A stretch of DNA of 30,702 nucleotides from an uncultured Collinsella sp. (GCA_900768265.1 CAAGCF010000033.1:1-30702), one strand, 5' to 3'; shown: positions 1-8,023, numbered from the stretch's first letter. Numbers and translations are program-made. Notes: a model not told the origin generated them from the letters alone.

Positions 1-119
1 AGCACGACGATACTTTCAATCGGGTCGCTTTTCCTGAGCCCGGGAACGGCGGCGGGCCTCGTTGCTCCCAACGGCTCGGGGAAAACCACCCTTCTTGAAG
101 CGCTGTCGGGCCAATTTCC
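1..119. repeat. Terminal overlap of a circular contig (left copy)
   Basis: These 119 bases are identical to bases 30584-30702. The reading frame entering from the right end continues through them, so they look like an assembly overlap on a circular molecule rather than a biological repeat. The unique length is then 30,583 bp. Confidence 0.93.
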
Positions 120-657
120 CACCCGCATCCGCTCGGGAAGCCTGGCGGCAGACGGAATCTGCCAACGTCGATCAGCCGAATTTGCAGAACTCGTCTACCT
201 GAGCTCTTCGGGCAGCGCGGATCTCTATCCCACGCTATCGGCCATCGAGCACCTTGCTTTCGTTGGGGAGGCGTGGAAATCGGCCGCCGACATCGACTCG
301 CTCTGCAGCTCCCTCGGAATCTCCCCATATCTCGACAAGCCGACCCGTAAACTCTCGACGGGAATGAAGCAGCAGGTAAAGCTTGCCATGGCGATAGCGA
401 CCGATTGCCCGTACCTCATCCTCGATGAACCGCTGAACGGCCTCGATCCGGGAAAGCGGAAAACCTCCTGCGACGCGATGCGCAGCGAGGTGGCGCGGGG
501 ACGAAGCGTGCTCATTTCAAGCCATCTGCTCGACGACCTGGCAGACCTCACCAACTCGTTCTACTTCATCGAGGCCGGCACGCTCGTGGAAAAGATCAAG
601 TCGTCCTCGCAGACGCTCAAGCAGGAATACCTCGATACATACGAGGGAGGTGAATGA
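1..657 (+). CDS. ABC transporter permease-ATPase fusion, C-terminal part (continues from 29426-30583)
   Basis: This is the 3' part of one gene that begins at 29426 and crosses the circle junction. The segment encodes the nucleotide-binding domain: Walker A APNGSGKTT at codons 23-31, signature LSTGMKQQ just before base 380, Walker B YLILDEP with a following NGLD D-loop, and an H-loop SSH. The domain looks intact, so it should hydrolyse ATP to power transport by the fused membrane domain. The stop codon (655-657) lies directly before the start of the next gene (659), which implies co-transcription and translational coupling. The substrate is unknown. ABC-2-type transporters of this look often export peptides or confer bacteriocin immunity, but that is family-level inference. 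Confidence 0.88.
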   Translation, partial: STTILSIGSLFLSPGTAAGLVAPNGSGKTTLLEALSGQFPTRIRSGSLAADGICQRRSAEFAELVYLSSSGSADLYPTLSAIEHLAFVGEAWKSAADIDSLCSSLGISPYLDKPTRKLSTGMKQQVKLAMAIATDCPYLILDEPLNGLDPGKRKTSCDAMRSEVARGRSVLISSHLLDDLADLTNSFYFIEAGTLVEKIKSSSQTLKQEYLDTYEGGE

Positions 658-658
658 C

Positions 659-1087
659 ATGATAGGCAAGAGCTATGCAAAGATAGCGATTGTTGGCTTT
701 GTACTTTGTCTTGCAATGGTGCTATGTGCATCATTTGCGAGGTATAGATCCGAGCAGTCGTTCATCGATGGCGCTGAAAATGGGTTTGGCATAGACGGGA
801 TGTATGTCAACGATGGCGCGACTAGGCCGTCTATGGCGATTCTTGCAGGCGAAGACATGGAATGGCAAATCTGTAATGACGATGGCTCTTGTCTGAGTGG
901 TCGTTTGGCCGCAACGAGCGACCCGAATTCGTTCGATCTTCTCGACAATGATGGAGCGGATTGCGGTTCTGTTCACCTTTCATATGCATCGCGAGATGGG
1001 ATGGACGGCATCCTCTACGTCTCCCACGAGACTGGCGATTTCAAGATGCGTAGGACTAACCGAGTGCCGGCTTTTATCGAGGAGTGA
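659..1087 (+). CDS. Small membrane-anchored protein coupled to the fused ABC transporter
   Basis: The 142-aa product starts at ATG 659, which has GGAGG at 646-650 with an 8-base spacer. A GTG at 650 would overlap that ribosome site and is less likely. Residues 7-26 form one hydrophobic helix (IAIVGFVLCLAMVLCASF) followed by ARYRSE, so the rest is probably extracellular. I recognise no domain in the acidic remainder. Two cysteines in ICNDDGSCLSG could form a disulfide. The gene begins one base after the transporter stop codon, so it is probably a partner subunit or substrate-binding accessory. A truncated second copy of its N-terminal region lies at 26909-27001. Function unknown. Confidence 0.75.
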   Translation: MIGKSYAKIAIVGFVLCLAMVLCASFARYRSEQSFIDGAENGFGIDGMYVNDGATRPSMAILAGEDMEWQICNDDGSCLSGRLAATSDPNSFDLLDNDGADCGSVHLSYASRDGMDGILYVSHETGDFKMRRTNRVPAFIEE

Positions 1088-1092
1088 GAGTT

Positions 1093-1121
1093 CCCGGCGG
1101 CCTGCCGATCAGGCCGCCGGG
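1093..1121 (+). terminator. Hairpin terminator of the fused ABC operon
   Basis: A perfect 12-bp stem (CCCGGCGGCCTG / CAGGCCGCCGGG) with a 5-base loop starts six bases after the stop codon of the small membrane protein gene. No T-run follows, so it may act as a weak terminator or an mRNA-stabilising 3' end. Confidence 0.6.
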
Positions 1122-1140
1122 GTATCGAATCCCGCATTCA

Positions 1141-1585
1141 TCCGTACACACACGGACGAATTCGGAAAGCAACCGTGGTATTCCTACAGGAATCGAATCC
1201 GTGAGGTCGTTGTCCTGGATACCTGGGATTCAGAGAGCGGTAGATACCTGTTCGACGGTCTGACCCAATCGACCTATCGAAACTCGATACATCGGATTGC
1301 ACGACCCTGGAGGGCATGTTCAGGGGATGCTCAAGCGTCACGGAGCTTTTTGATCTCGACCGTCTTGACACCTCGAACGTCGAGAACACGTCCTACATGT
1401 TCCTCAACTGCCTGACGCTCAAGGCCGTCAGCATCTTGGGATGGGAGGCGTCCGGAATCACAGACGTCGACCAGATGCTCAGTGGCTGCTCTACCCACAT
1501 CCTCGCAACCGAGGAGCAGCGCGAGTTCCTGAACAAAATCACCGGCTCCACGCAGCACGGAATCTGGATCCGTAACCTTTCGTAG
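1141..1585 (+). pseudogene. BspA-like (DUF285) surface-protein remnant, frameshifted and N-terminally truncated
   Basis: The frame of base 897 encodes QPWYSYRNRIREVVV..YLFDGLTQ, the usual opening of BspA-like leucine-rich repeat domains. Near 1262-1272 the match moves to the next frame, which reads IDLSKLDTSDCTTLEGMFRGC..LDTSNVENTSYMFLNC, the DUF285 repeat signature. The switch coincides with a CCC run and implies a single-base frameshift. That second frame has a TAG near 1241, so it cannot be read from further upstream. No start codon or signal peptide is evident. Intact family members are long cell-surface adhesins. This fragment of under 150 codons is probably dead, and its position right after the ABC operon terminator suggests a recombination scar. 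Confidence 0.7.
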
Positions 1586-1611
1586 CCCAGATCAAAATAC
1601 CGGTTGTTTCA

Positions 1612-1648
1612 AGAAATCCTCTAGGAGGCGTCTAGATAGAAGATTTCT
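1612..1648. terminator. Imperfect hairpin between convergent genes
   Basis: AGAAATC (1612-1618) pairs with GATTTCT (1642-1648), and CTAG tetramers pair inside. It lies just downstream of the minus-strand ATPase gene at 1670 and of the BspA remnant, where a shared terminator would be expected. The stem is imperfect. Confidence 0.35.
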
Positions 1649-1669
1649 GGAAATGCAAATAACAATAAT

Positions 1670-2935
1670 TTAGATTCCGAGCGTATCGACCGGAGCAACA
1701 ACGATGCCTTCGCTAGTTACGTGAGCCGGCATACCAAACCCGATGACGATGAGTTTCGCCGCAGGCGGCCTCTCCCCACGATCGACCAGCTTTCGTTCAA
1801 GTCGAAGCAGATTTTCCACTGCCTCTGGGACTTGGGGGCTCCCGAGCTTAACCTCAACGGCAACCCACGAGCCGTCACGACGATGGACAATCGCGTCGAC
1901 CTCTAGGTCGTCAGCGTCGTGGTAGTGAGATACGGTCGCATCGCTGGCCGCCGCGTAAACCTTGAGATCGTGCAGCACAAGGGATTCGAAGAGCAAGCCA
2001 AGGGTCTTCGGATCGGATGACAACGACTCCGGGTCCGCACCGATGAGGGCAACGGCGAGCGATGAGTCCGCAAGGTGCCGCTTCGCGCCCTGCCGCAACT
2101 TCACCGGCGACCTGAGAGCCGGATGCCACGCGGGGACATCGTCGACGATATTGATACGGCGCAGCGCGTCCATGTAGCCGGTAATCGTATTCTTTGAGAC
2201 GTCAACGCCCAAATCCCTTTCGATGGACCTCATGCCGGCAAGAGTCGATTCATTGCGTGCAAGCGACGAGAGCAAGGCCCTTACCTTAACCGGGTCGCGT
2301 TTCACTCCATCCGCCCTCGAAACGTCAGACTCGCAAACACCGTCAATATAGGCGGCGGCTATCCGCATTGCGTCGGCAGTTGTCTTACCGACCGCTTGGG
2401 GCCAACCGCCGCGGCAGAGCAAATCCGCGATACCGGCGATACCGGCGATGGATCCGAGTGACGCCGCAACGGAATCGCCATCGAGCAGCGCACCAAGCGA
2501 GACCGCTCCCGACGAAATACCGAGCTCGAAAAGCGTCATGGTATCCATCCGCAAACGGGCGATTCGACCCACACCGCTGTGCATCGGCTGGTTCTCGGCT
2601 CGCGGCGTCGCAGATCCGGTGAGAATGAACTGTCCTGGCTCCCCTCCCCTGACATCGCATTCGAATCGCACGGCATCCCATAGCTTCGGTTCTTCCTGCC
2701 ATTCGTCGACAAGCCTCGGGGTCGGTCCGACAATTGCTTGGGCCGGATCGAGACGAGCGAGCTGGAGGGCCGCAAAACCGCCAGATGGGTCGGAGAGAGA
2801 TAACGATGACTCGGCAAATCTCTGAGCTGTCGTTGTCTTTCCACACCATTTCGGCCCCTGAATGAGCACTGCACCAAAAATGCCAAGGTCGCGCTCGACC
2901 AAGCAGTCAACACAACGTCCTATATACCGATCCAT
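1670..2935 (-). CDS. AAA_14/DUF4143-type ATP-binding protein
   Basis: The 421-aa product starts at ATG 2935, which has a GAGG ribosome site 8 bases upstream. A TTG at 2950 would overlap that site. It begins MDRYIGR, typical of the family. Walker A is QGPKWCGKTT at about residues 26-35, Walker B-like LVDEWQ at about 75-80, and a sensor segment FILTGSATPR follows. The C-terminal half ends in VEVDAIVHRR..WVAVEVKLG, a DUF4143 segment resembling a nuclease fold (D-x(n)-E-x-K). These proteins are widespread, often multicopy and poorly characterised. A TATAAT promoter and a four-copy 23-bp repeat lie directly upstream, suggesting operator control. The repeats' GGGAC core recurs near the resolvase. 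Confidence 0.9.
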   Translation of the reverse strand: MDRYIGRCVDCLVERDLGIFGAVLIQGPKWCGKTTTAQRFAESSLSLSDPSGGFAALQLARLDPAQAIVGPTPRLVDEWQEEPKLWDAVRFECDVRGGEPGQFILTGSATPRAENQPMHSGVGRIARLRMDTMTLFELGISSGAVSLGALLDGDSVAASLGSIAGIAGIADLLCRGGWPQAVGKTTADAMRIAAAYIDGVCESDVSRADGVKRDPVKVRALLSSLARNESTLAGMRSIERDLGVDVSKNTITGYMDALRRINIVDDVPAWHPALRSPVKLRQGAKRHLADSSLAVALIGADPESLSSDPKTLGLLFESLVLHDLKVYAAASDATVSHYHDADDLEVDAIVHRRDGSWVAVEVKLGSPQVPEAVENLLRLERKLVDRGERPPAAKLIVIGFGMPAHVTSEGIVVAPVDTLGI

Positions 2936-2963
2936 CGGCTTTCCCTCCAATCATTCATTTGAA

Positions 2964-2994
2964 ATTATAGCGTCTATCTGCGTCGTTGGGACAA
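2964..2994 (-). promoter_or_regulatory. Promoter of the DUF4143 ATPase gene
   Basis: Read on the minus strand, a perfect TATAAT -10 box (2969-2964) sits 15 bases before the GGAGG region. A TTGTCC -35-like hexamer (2994-2989) lies 19 bases upstream of it. The -35 falls inside the first unit of the 23-bp repeat array, so a protein bound there would occlude the promoter. Confidence 0.6.
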
Positions 2995-3077
2995 ATAACG
3001 ATTACTTATTGGGACGATTGACGGTAATTTATTGGGACGATTGACGATAGCTCGTTGGGACGATTTCCATTTTCTTA
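2986..3077. repeat. Four tandem units with exact 23-bp period (TTGGGAC core)
   Basis: TTGGGAC starts at 2986, 3009, 3032 and 3055, exactly 23 bases apart. Units 2 to 4 share TTGGGACGATT, and units 2 and 3 continue with GACG. A 23-bp period is close to two helical turns, so bound protein would lie on one face. The array is upstream of the DUF4143 gene and downstream of the XRE gene. It could be an operator array or iterons for an unidentified protein. Confidence 0.8.
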
Positions 3078-3123
3078 AGGCACTAATCAACGAGACCCAC
3101 TGTGAACTATGAGACGGATAAAT

Positions 3124-3357
3124 TTAGCTGACGCCTCTCATGAGCTCCGAAATGGTGATTTGAAATCCGTCGGCAATCTTCTTGAGATTTGAGAGGCTGA
3201 CATTACGCCGACCGACTTCAATGCTCGCGTAGTAGGAACGATCCATTTCAATCAAATTGGCGAACTGCTCCTGACTGCACCCGAGTCCAGCGCGGAGCTC
3301 TTTGCATCTCATGCCGAATGATTTCTGAAGCGTCGTATCCATGACAAAAAGAGTCAT
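3124..3357 (-). CDS. XRE-family helix-turn-helix repressor
   Basis: The 77-aa product is little more than an HTH_3 domain: FGMRCKELRAGLGCSQEQFANLIEMDRSYYASIEVGRRN followed by LSNLKKIADGFQITISELM. Two ATGs are possible (3357 and 3342) and neither has a ribosome site. With TTATAC as -10 and TTGTTG as -35, transcription would start at or next to ATG 3357, so a leaderless message is likely. A 13-bp inverted repeat overlaps both promoter boxes, so the protein probably represses itself. Its divergent neighbour is the large surface protein gene at 3482, which it may also control. No toxin partner is adjacent. Confidence 0.85.
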   Translation of the reverse strand: MTLFVMDTTLQKSFGMRCKELRAGLGCSQEQFANLIEMDRSYYASIEVGRRNVSLSNLKKIADGFQITISELMRGVS

Positions 3358-3398
3358 GGATTGTTGTATAAAAGCCAACGGACTATATACAACAATCC
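3358..3398. promoter_or_regulatory. Operator: 13-bp inverted repeat between divergent genes
   Basis: GGATTGTTGTATA (3358-3370) is perfectly inverted as TATACAACAATCC (3386-3398) with a 15-base spacer. The arms overlap the -35 and the start region of the XRE gene. The right arm also coincides with the likely -35 area of the plus-strand gene at 3482, which has a CATAAT -10-like box at 3410-3415. Confidence 0.7.
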
Positions 3399-3481
3399 CA
3401 GTTAAGGCGCATAATTATCTCTATTGGAAAGCGCTCTGATGCCCAGTCGGATAGGGCACGGAAAAGGAATGGAACAGCACA

Positions 3482-6400
3482 ATGACCCAGGGAAAGCACT
3501 TCGCTGCCGGTGGCGATCACTTCGCCGCACTGCCAAACAAAAAGATTCACGCCCCGAAGGGGATCGCGCGTCTGACCGTCACCGCGGCGACCATGGCCGC
3601 CATGACCGGATCGAGCCTCATCTCACCGTTCACGGCATTCGCCCAGACCGGTGACGGGGGCTCGCAGCACCCCGCCGTGATGTCGCCGATCGCCGCCCAC
3701 GCCGGCGCGGCATCCGGTACCGGCGCGAAATCCGCCGCACAGACCATCGCGGACCTGCAGAAGGCAGTCAACGAGGCGAAGGCGAAGGAGGACGCCGCCA
3801 AGGCAGCCTACGATGAGGCCGCCGGTCCCTACAACGAGGCGGCTTCCGCCCGCGACCAGGCCAAGGCATCCTACGATTCTGCAGTCAACGCCGGTACGGC
3901 AGCTGACCGAGCGGCAATGGACGAGTACGCCCGTCAGGTCGCAGAGGGCAAGGACGCCGCCGATGCCGCCGGCAAGGACCTCGAGCAGGCGAAGGCGGGT
4001 CTCGCAGACGCCAAGGCGGATGCGTCCGAGAAGGACGAAGCGTACCAGTCCGCCCTCAAGGCGGCCCAGGATGCCAAGGACGCCCTCGATAAGGCCAAGG
4101 CAGATGCCGTAAGCGCCACCCCGGAGGCAATCAGTGCCGCCGAACAGGCCGTGCGCGACGCCCAGGCTGCCGTGGAAAGGGCACAGGCCGGCCTCGCCAA
4201 CGCCAACGCGACGCTTGCCGATGCCCAGTCCAAGCTGGTTGCGGCCCAGTCTGCCAAGGATGCCGCCGACGTAGAGCTCGCCGCAGCCCAGCAGAACAAG
4301 GACGCGGCGGATGCGAAGGCCGCAGCCGCCAGCGCCGCCTACGAGAAGGCGAAAGCAGACCTCGCCGCAGCGGAGGCAGGCGCCAGCGGTCCGGAGTACG
4401 ATACGGCAAAACAGAAGGTCGCGGACGCGGAGGCAACCCTCGCTGCCGCACGAGCGGTGCAGTCCCAGTGCGAGTCCGAGCTCAAGCAGGCACAGTCCGC
4501 TGCAGCAACGGCACAAGCCGACCTGGATGATGCCCAGGTGGTCCTCTCCATAAAGCAGCAGGCCGCGGCCGATGCTGAATCCGGTGTGACCGCCGCCCAG
4601 TCCGCCCTCGATGCCGTGAACGCCGACCTCGATGCGGCCAAGCAGGCGAATGCCGACGCCGTCGCCAAGCTGGATGCCGCGAAGCAGGCTGTCAAGGACG
4701 CCGAGTCCGCCAAGGCAGCCGCCGACGTAGAGCTCGCGAACGCAAAGACCGCAAAGGATACCGCAGACGCCACCGTGACCGCCGCGCAGCAGAAGGTCGA
4801 CGAGGCACAGGCAAAACTCGATACCGCAGACGCGCAGCTCAAGCAGGGAGCCATCGGCTTCTTCCGTGCCATGGGTGCCGATTCAGCCATCGAGATCATC
4901 CAGAACTGCACGTACAAAGACTACACCGAGATCGGAAACAGTCTCGACGCAACGGGCCTTGAAAACATGCTTTCGTCCATCACGGTCATGAAGAACGTGA
5001 ACGCCTACCGTAAGTCCGTCGGCCTTTCCGAGCTTGAGGTAAGCTATAAGCTCATTGCGGCAGCGATTGCAGATGCAAACTATTCGACGAAAAATGTAGA
5101 GCATGCCCAGCAGTTCGATGTCGGTGAAAACCTTGCCTGGAGCTATCGCGACCCCTGCAAGGCCTGGATCTATCAGGAAAAGGATCTGTTTGACAAGACT
5201 ACAGCATCCCTTGGTGCGACGAATCTTTCCGGAAAGGACGCCTACGACTTCTGGTACGCCAACCAGGACAAGTTCGATTACTACCGTATCGGTCATTACA
5301 TGAACATCATCAACCCTGACTATGCTGTCATGGGATGCGGTCTGAACGATGACACCCGTTTGACGTTCTCGCTCACGCTGCAATACGGCGGTTGGGCAGG
5401 CTCCGGTTGGAACATGAACCCCATGTCCGTCGACGAGTACGAGCAGAAGCTGACCTCCTACATCGACGGTCTCAAGAACGCCAAGAGCGCACTCGACGCA
5501 GCCAAGACCGATCTCGCATCCAAGCAGCAGGCAGCCGCCGGCGCCGCCGCAACCGTCCAGCAGAAGCAGGTCGCGGTGGATTCCGCACAGGCAGGTGTCG
5601 ATGTCGCGAAGCAGGCCGTCACCGATGCCCAGCGTGCCGTCGATGCAGCCAAGGCTGATGTCGCATCCAAGCAGCAGGGCGTCACGGATGCCCAGACCGA
5701 GCTTGATGCGGCAAAATCGGACCTCGAAGCTGCCAACGCGGCAGTCGATACGGCAAAGTCGACCGTCCAGCAGAAGCAGGTCGCCTTTGATGCCGCCCAC
5801 GCAGCCGTAACGACCGCACAGTCCAAGCTGGACTCCGCCAAGGCGGACACCGAGGCCAAGCAGCAGGACGTCATGGATGCGAACGCCGACCTCGCGAAGT
5901 TCTTCCAGGACGTCGCCGACGCCAAGAAGGCGGTCGATACCGCAAAGAGCGCCCACGACGCGGCGGTAGCCGACCAGGCCGAGAAGGCGGCGGTCCTCGC
6001 AGCCGCCAAGCAAAAGGCGAACGGCACCGCACGCGCCCTCGCGGATGCCCAGCGTGCCGTCGATGCCGCAAAGGCCGACACCGGCGTTGCCGCCGACAGG
6101 CTCACCGGCTCCCAGACCGATCTTGTGGGCGCACAGTCGAACCTCGACATCCTCACCGGTCTTGCCGCGAAGCTCGCAGAGACACAGCAGCGCGAGCAGG
6201 ATGCAGTAAAGGCTGTCAATGACACCAAGGCCGCGCTCGATGCCGCGAAGGCGGATGCCATCGCCGCCGAGTCCCTGGTCTCCGCCGCCGAGCAGGCAAA
6301 GGCGCAGGCAGACGCCAAGCTGTCGAAGCTGAACTCCATCGATGCCGGCGCGGCGGTCGCTTCCGGCCATGATGTGAACGCGGATGACGCCCTCAACGCG

Positions 6401-6781
6401 CTTTTCGCCGCAGCAGTCGAGGCACGTGCCAAGGTCGCGCCAGCCAAGGCCATCCTGGACGAGAAGCAGGATGCGGTGGACGGGCTCCAGCCCGGCTATG
6501 ATGCGGCACTCGCCGCCTACGAGCAGGCGAAGTCCGACCGCATCGCAGCGGAGCAGGAGCTTTCCGATGAGATCGCCCGTCAGGAGGCGGAGGAGGCCAC
6601 AAAGAAGCAGGCGGCATACACCCCGAAGCACCTCGCCGGCACGGATACCGCCCAGCCCGGCAGCCTCGCCCAGACCGGTGACCGCGCGGGACTCATCGGC
6701 GAGACGTTCGCCATTGGCGGTACCGTCCTCGTGGCAGCCGGCGTCTTCCTCAATCAAAAGAAGCGCCGCGAGCAGATGTAA
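3482..6781 (+). CDS. LAQTG-anchored surface protein: coiled coil, CAP/SCP domain, coiled coil
   Basis: The 1099-aa product has a long signal peptide with likely cleavage at AFA|Q (residues 54/55). Residues about 80-455 are alanine-rich heptad-like coiled coil with recurring AQ(S/A)..L..AK motifs. Residues about 455-640 form a CAP/SCP-like domain with GENLAW (about 548) and GHYMNIINPDYAVMGCG (about 604), the family's metal-site and GHY motifs. A second coiled coil runs to about 1010. The C-terminus is a sortase signal, LAQTG at 1062-1066, then a hydrophobic helix and KKRREQM. It is probably a wall-linked stalk presenting a CAP head. The sortase would come from the host chromosome. The coding DNA is highly repetitive, so assembly collapse or strain length variation is possible. 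A strong hairpin follows. Confidence 0.92.
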   Translation: MTQGKHFAAGGDHFAALPNKKIHAPKGIARLTVTAATMAAMTGSSLISPFTAFAQTGDGGSQHPAVMSPIAAHAGAASGTGAKSAAQTIADLQKAVNEAKAKEDAAKAAYDEAAGPYNEAASARDQAKASYDSAVNAGTAADRAAMDEYARQVAEGKDAADAAGKDLEQAKAGLADAKADASEKDEAYQSALKAAQDAKDALDKAKADAVSATPEAISAAEQAVRDAQAAVERAQAGLANANATLADAQSKLVAAQSAKDAADVELAAAQQNKDAADAKAAAASAAYEKAKADLAAAEAGASGPEYDTAKQKVADAEATLAAARAVQSQCESELKQAQSAAATAQADLDDAQVVLSIKQQAAADAESGVTAAQSALDAVNADLDAAKQANADAVAKLDAAKQAVKDAESAKAAADVELANAKTAKDTADATVTAAQQKVDEAQAKLDTADAQLKQGAIGFFRAMGADSAIEIIQNCTYKDYTEIGNSLDATGLENMLSSITVMKNVNAYRKSVGLSELEVSYKLIAAAIADANYSTKNVEHAQQFDVGENLAWSYRDPCKAWIYQEKDLFDKTTASLGATNLSGKDAYDFWYANQDKFDYYRIGHYMNIINPDYAVMGCGLNDDTRLTFSLTLQYGGWAGSGWNMNPMSVDEYEQKLTSYIDGLKNAKSALDAAKTDLASKQQAAAGAAATVQQKQVAVDSAQAGVDVAKQAVTDAQRAVDAAKADVASKQQGVTDAQTELDAAKSDLEAANAAVDTAKSTVQQKQVAFDAAHAAVTTAQSKLDSAKADTEAKQQDVMDANADLAKFFQDVADAKKAVDTAKSAHDAAVADQAEKAAVLAAAKQKANGTARALADAQRAVDAAKADTGVAADRLTGSQTDLVGAQSNLDILTGLAAKLAETQQREQDAVKAVNDTKAALDAAKADAIAAESLVSAAEQAKAQADAKLSKLNSIDAGAAVASGHDVNADDALNALFAAAVEARAKVAPAKAILDEKQDAVDGLQPGYDAALAAYEQAKSDRIAAEQELSDEIARQEAEEATKKQAAYTPKHLAGTDTAQPGSLAQTGDRAGLIGETFAIGGTVLVAAGVFLNQKKRREQM

Positions 6782-6786
6782 AAGCG

Positions 6787-6826
6787 AACCGGGCGTTGGA
6801 TATCGGCTAGTGTCCAACGCCCGGTT
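6787..6826 (+). terminator. Terminator of the surface protein gene
   Basis: AACCGGGCGTTGGA (6787-6800) is perfectly inverted at 6813-6826 (14 bp, 12-base loop), five bases after the stop codon. Only a short TTT follows, so it may be a rho-independent terminator with a weak U-tract. Confidence 0.75.
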
Positions 6827-6846
6827 TCATGGACGGGGAGATCGGT

Positions 6847-7491
6847 GTGAGAACAAAGGCTATTATCGTTGCGCTTCTGGTGTGCCTTTCGGCACCTCAA
6901 CTTGGATGTGCCGGCGTTGCAAAGCAAGGAAGCGGCTCTACGGAAAGGGCCGCCACAGCGGTAAAGAATAAAGACAAAAAGAAGCCAAGCGAAGAAAAGG
7001 CGACGCAAACCTCTGGAGCCAAGACCGAGGAGAAGAAAGAATCCGACGGCAAGGACCAGAAGTCCGATGACTCCAAGAAGGAGGATAACAAGTCTTCCGA
7101 TTCCTCGAAGTCGGACAGCAAGGGCGATTCCTCCCAGTCCAAACAGAATTCCGGCAATTCGCAGGGCTCTGGCAGTAATAACTCTACTTCCAACAGCGGT
7201 AGCCAGAAGAAGTGGGTTGCCGAGCAGGGCCACTGGGAGACCGATTACAGCCAGGTCTGGGTGCCGAATGTGGTATATACGCGTCATGAACGTTACATTT
7301 GTAGTGCATGCGGTGCATCTTTCGATTCTATAGCCGCTTGGTCAGCTCATAGTGACGCAATGTGGGAACAAGGTCGAGACCATGGAGCATATATCAATGA
7401 TTCGTATACTACCTCTGAGGACCAGGGACATTATGAACAGAAGGCTACGGGGCAGCATTGGGTCGTCGATGTAGCCGGTCATTGGGAGTAA
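6847..7491 (+). CDS. Secreted protein with Lys/Ser-rich linker and C2H2 zinc-finger-like end
   Basis: The 214-aa product starts at GTG 6847, which has GGGGAG six bases upstream. An ATG at 6829 would sit against the terminator hairpin. A signal peptide ends around LSAPQLGCAG. The cysteine could be lipidated, but QLGC is a poor lipobox. Residues about 35-122 are a low-complexity linker of K, S, E, D and N. The C-terminal part contains CSAC (C152, C155), H168 and H179 in a C-x2-C-x12-H-x10-H arrangement, flanked by repeated GHWE/GHYE motifs. Similar sequences occur in exported actinobacterial proteins of unknown role. Zinc binding is inferred. The linker could span the cell wall. A clear terminator follows at 7542. 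Confidence 0.8.
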   Translation: MRTKAIIVALLVCLSAPQLGCAGVAKQGSGSTERAATAVKNKDKKKPSEEKATQTSGAKTEEKKESDGKDQKSDDSKKEDNKSSDSSKSDSKGDSSQSKQNSGNSQGSGSNNSTSNSGSQKKWVAEQGHWETDYSQVWVPNVVYTRHERYICSACGASFDSIAAWSAHSDAMWEQGRDHGAYINDSYTTSEDQGHYEQKATGQHWVVDVAGHWE

Positions 7492-7541
7492 TGGGCATCG
7501 TTCCTCTCCTCTTACATTCGGTAAATGTTTATTTATTTGCG

Positions 7542-7566
7542 GGCGGCCGGTTAGGCCGCCTTTTTT
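7542..7566 (+). terminator. Rho-independent terminator
   Basis: GGCGGCC (7542-7548) pairs with GGCCGCC (7554-7560) around a 5-base loop and is followed by six Ts. It is about 50 bases downstream of the secreted zinc-finger-like gene. Confidence 0.9.
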
Positions 7567-7613
7567 AGACGCCCAGTCTGGGGGCAAACGATAGGAAAGC
7601 AATCAAACGAGAG

Positions 7614-7653
7614 ACCATATGACTGTGCGCACATGTTAGCATGGTCATATGGT
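7614..7653. promoter_or_regulatory. Operator/centromere-like site 1
   Basis: ACCATATGAC and GTCATATGGT form perfect 10-bp inverted arms with a 20-base spacer containing CATGTTAGCATG. The same elements (TATGAC plus CATGTTA) recur near 8000, 9220 and 9270, the last directly before parA. It is probably a binding site for the RHH partition partner or another plasmid regulator. Confidence 0.6.
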
Positions 7654-7694
7654 CACATATTTACAGCTGCGATTATGCTGCGACAACTCAACCG

Positions 7695-7919
7695 TTAGCG
7701 CTTATAAAACAGTCGACCAAATCCTGGTTTGCCCAGTGTTTGGCGCATCTGCCCCACCTGAATCTCCGTCTCCACGCCATCCTTGCCGAAGACGATGCTC
7801 ATATTCTTAGCGGTCGGGATGACCGTCTTCACCTCACCCGTCGTTAGGTCGAAGTGCTGGCATCCGACCTGGTTCTCAAAATGGATCTGACCATCGGATC
7901 CAAAGACATTCTGGTACAT
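7695..7919 (-). CDS. Small protein of unknown function (74 aa)
   Basis: The start at ATG 7919 is fixed by AGGAGG seven bases upstream. Longer upstream starts are not supported. The 74-aa product begins MYQNVFGSDGQIHFENQVG and includes a second glycine-bearing segment SIVFGKDGVETEIQVGQ, so it may hold two related beta-hairpin units. No signal peptide or membrane helix is seen and no family is recognised. It is divergent from the gene at 8022, with operator-like site 2 between them, so both may be controlled by the protein that acts on the parA promoter. Confidence 0.7.
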   Translation of the reverse strand: MYQNVFGSDGQIHFENQVGCQHFDLTTGEVKTVIPTAKNMSIVFGKDGVETEIQVGQMRQTLGKPGFGRLFYKR

Positions 7920-7997
7920 GTCTGCCTCCTCGCAAGAAACTGTCGATCTCAAAATAATAGACAGGCGAATCCGGCGCAGCATATAACGCTCGGTAAT

Positions 7998-8023
7998 ATA
8001 TGACCATGTTAATGTAGTCATAT
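7998..8023. promoter_or_regulatory. Operator/centromere-like site 2
   Basis: ATATGAC (7998-8004) and GTCATAT (8017-8023) flank CATGTTAATGTA. The site lies between divergent genes and touches the possible start codon of the 8022 gene. It shares its core with sites at 7614, 9214 and 9260. Confidence 0.6.

Noticed and set aside
1..657. Truncated ABC ATPase gene or pseudogene at the window start
   Set aside because: The missing 5' part is present at the other end of the window in the same frame, so the gene is complete on the circle.
2986..3077. CRISPR-like array
   Set aside because: The 23-base period is fully repetitive with no spacer of normal length. It overlaps a promoter.
3623..4516. A 297-codon minus-strand open frame
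   Set aside because: Same shadow effect of codon bias in the repetitive gene; composition is Gly, Leu, Arg and Cys repeats.
4883..6817. A 644-codon minus-strand open frame opposite the surface protein gene
   Set aside because: It is the antisense shadow of the alanine-rich coiled-coil gene, with biased G/L/R/C composition, no start context and no domain. The plus-strand frame has signal peptide, CAP domain and sorting signal.
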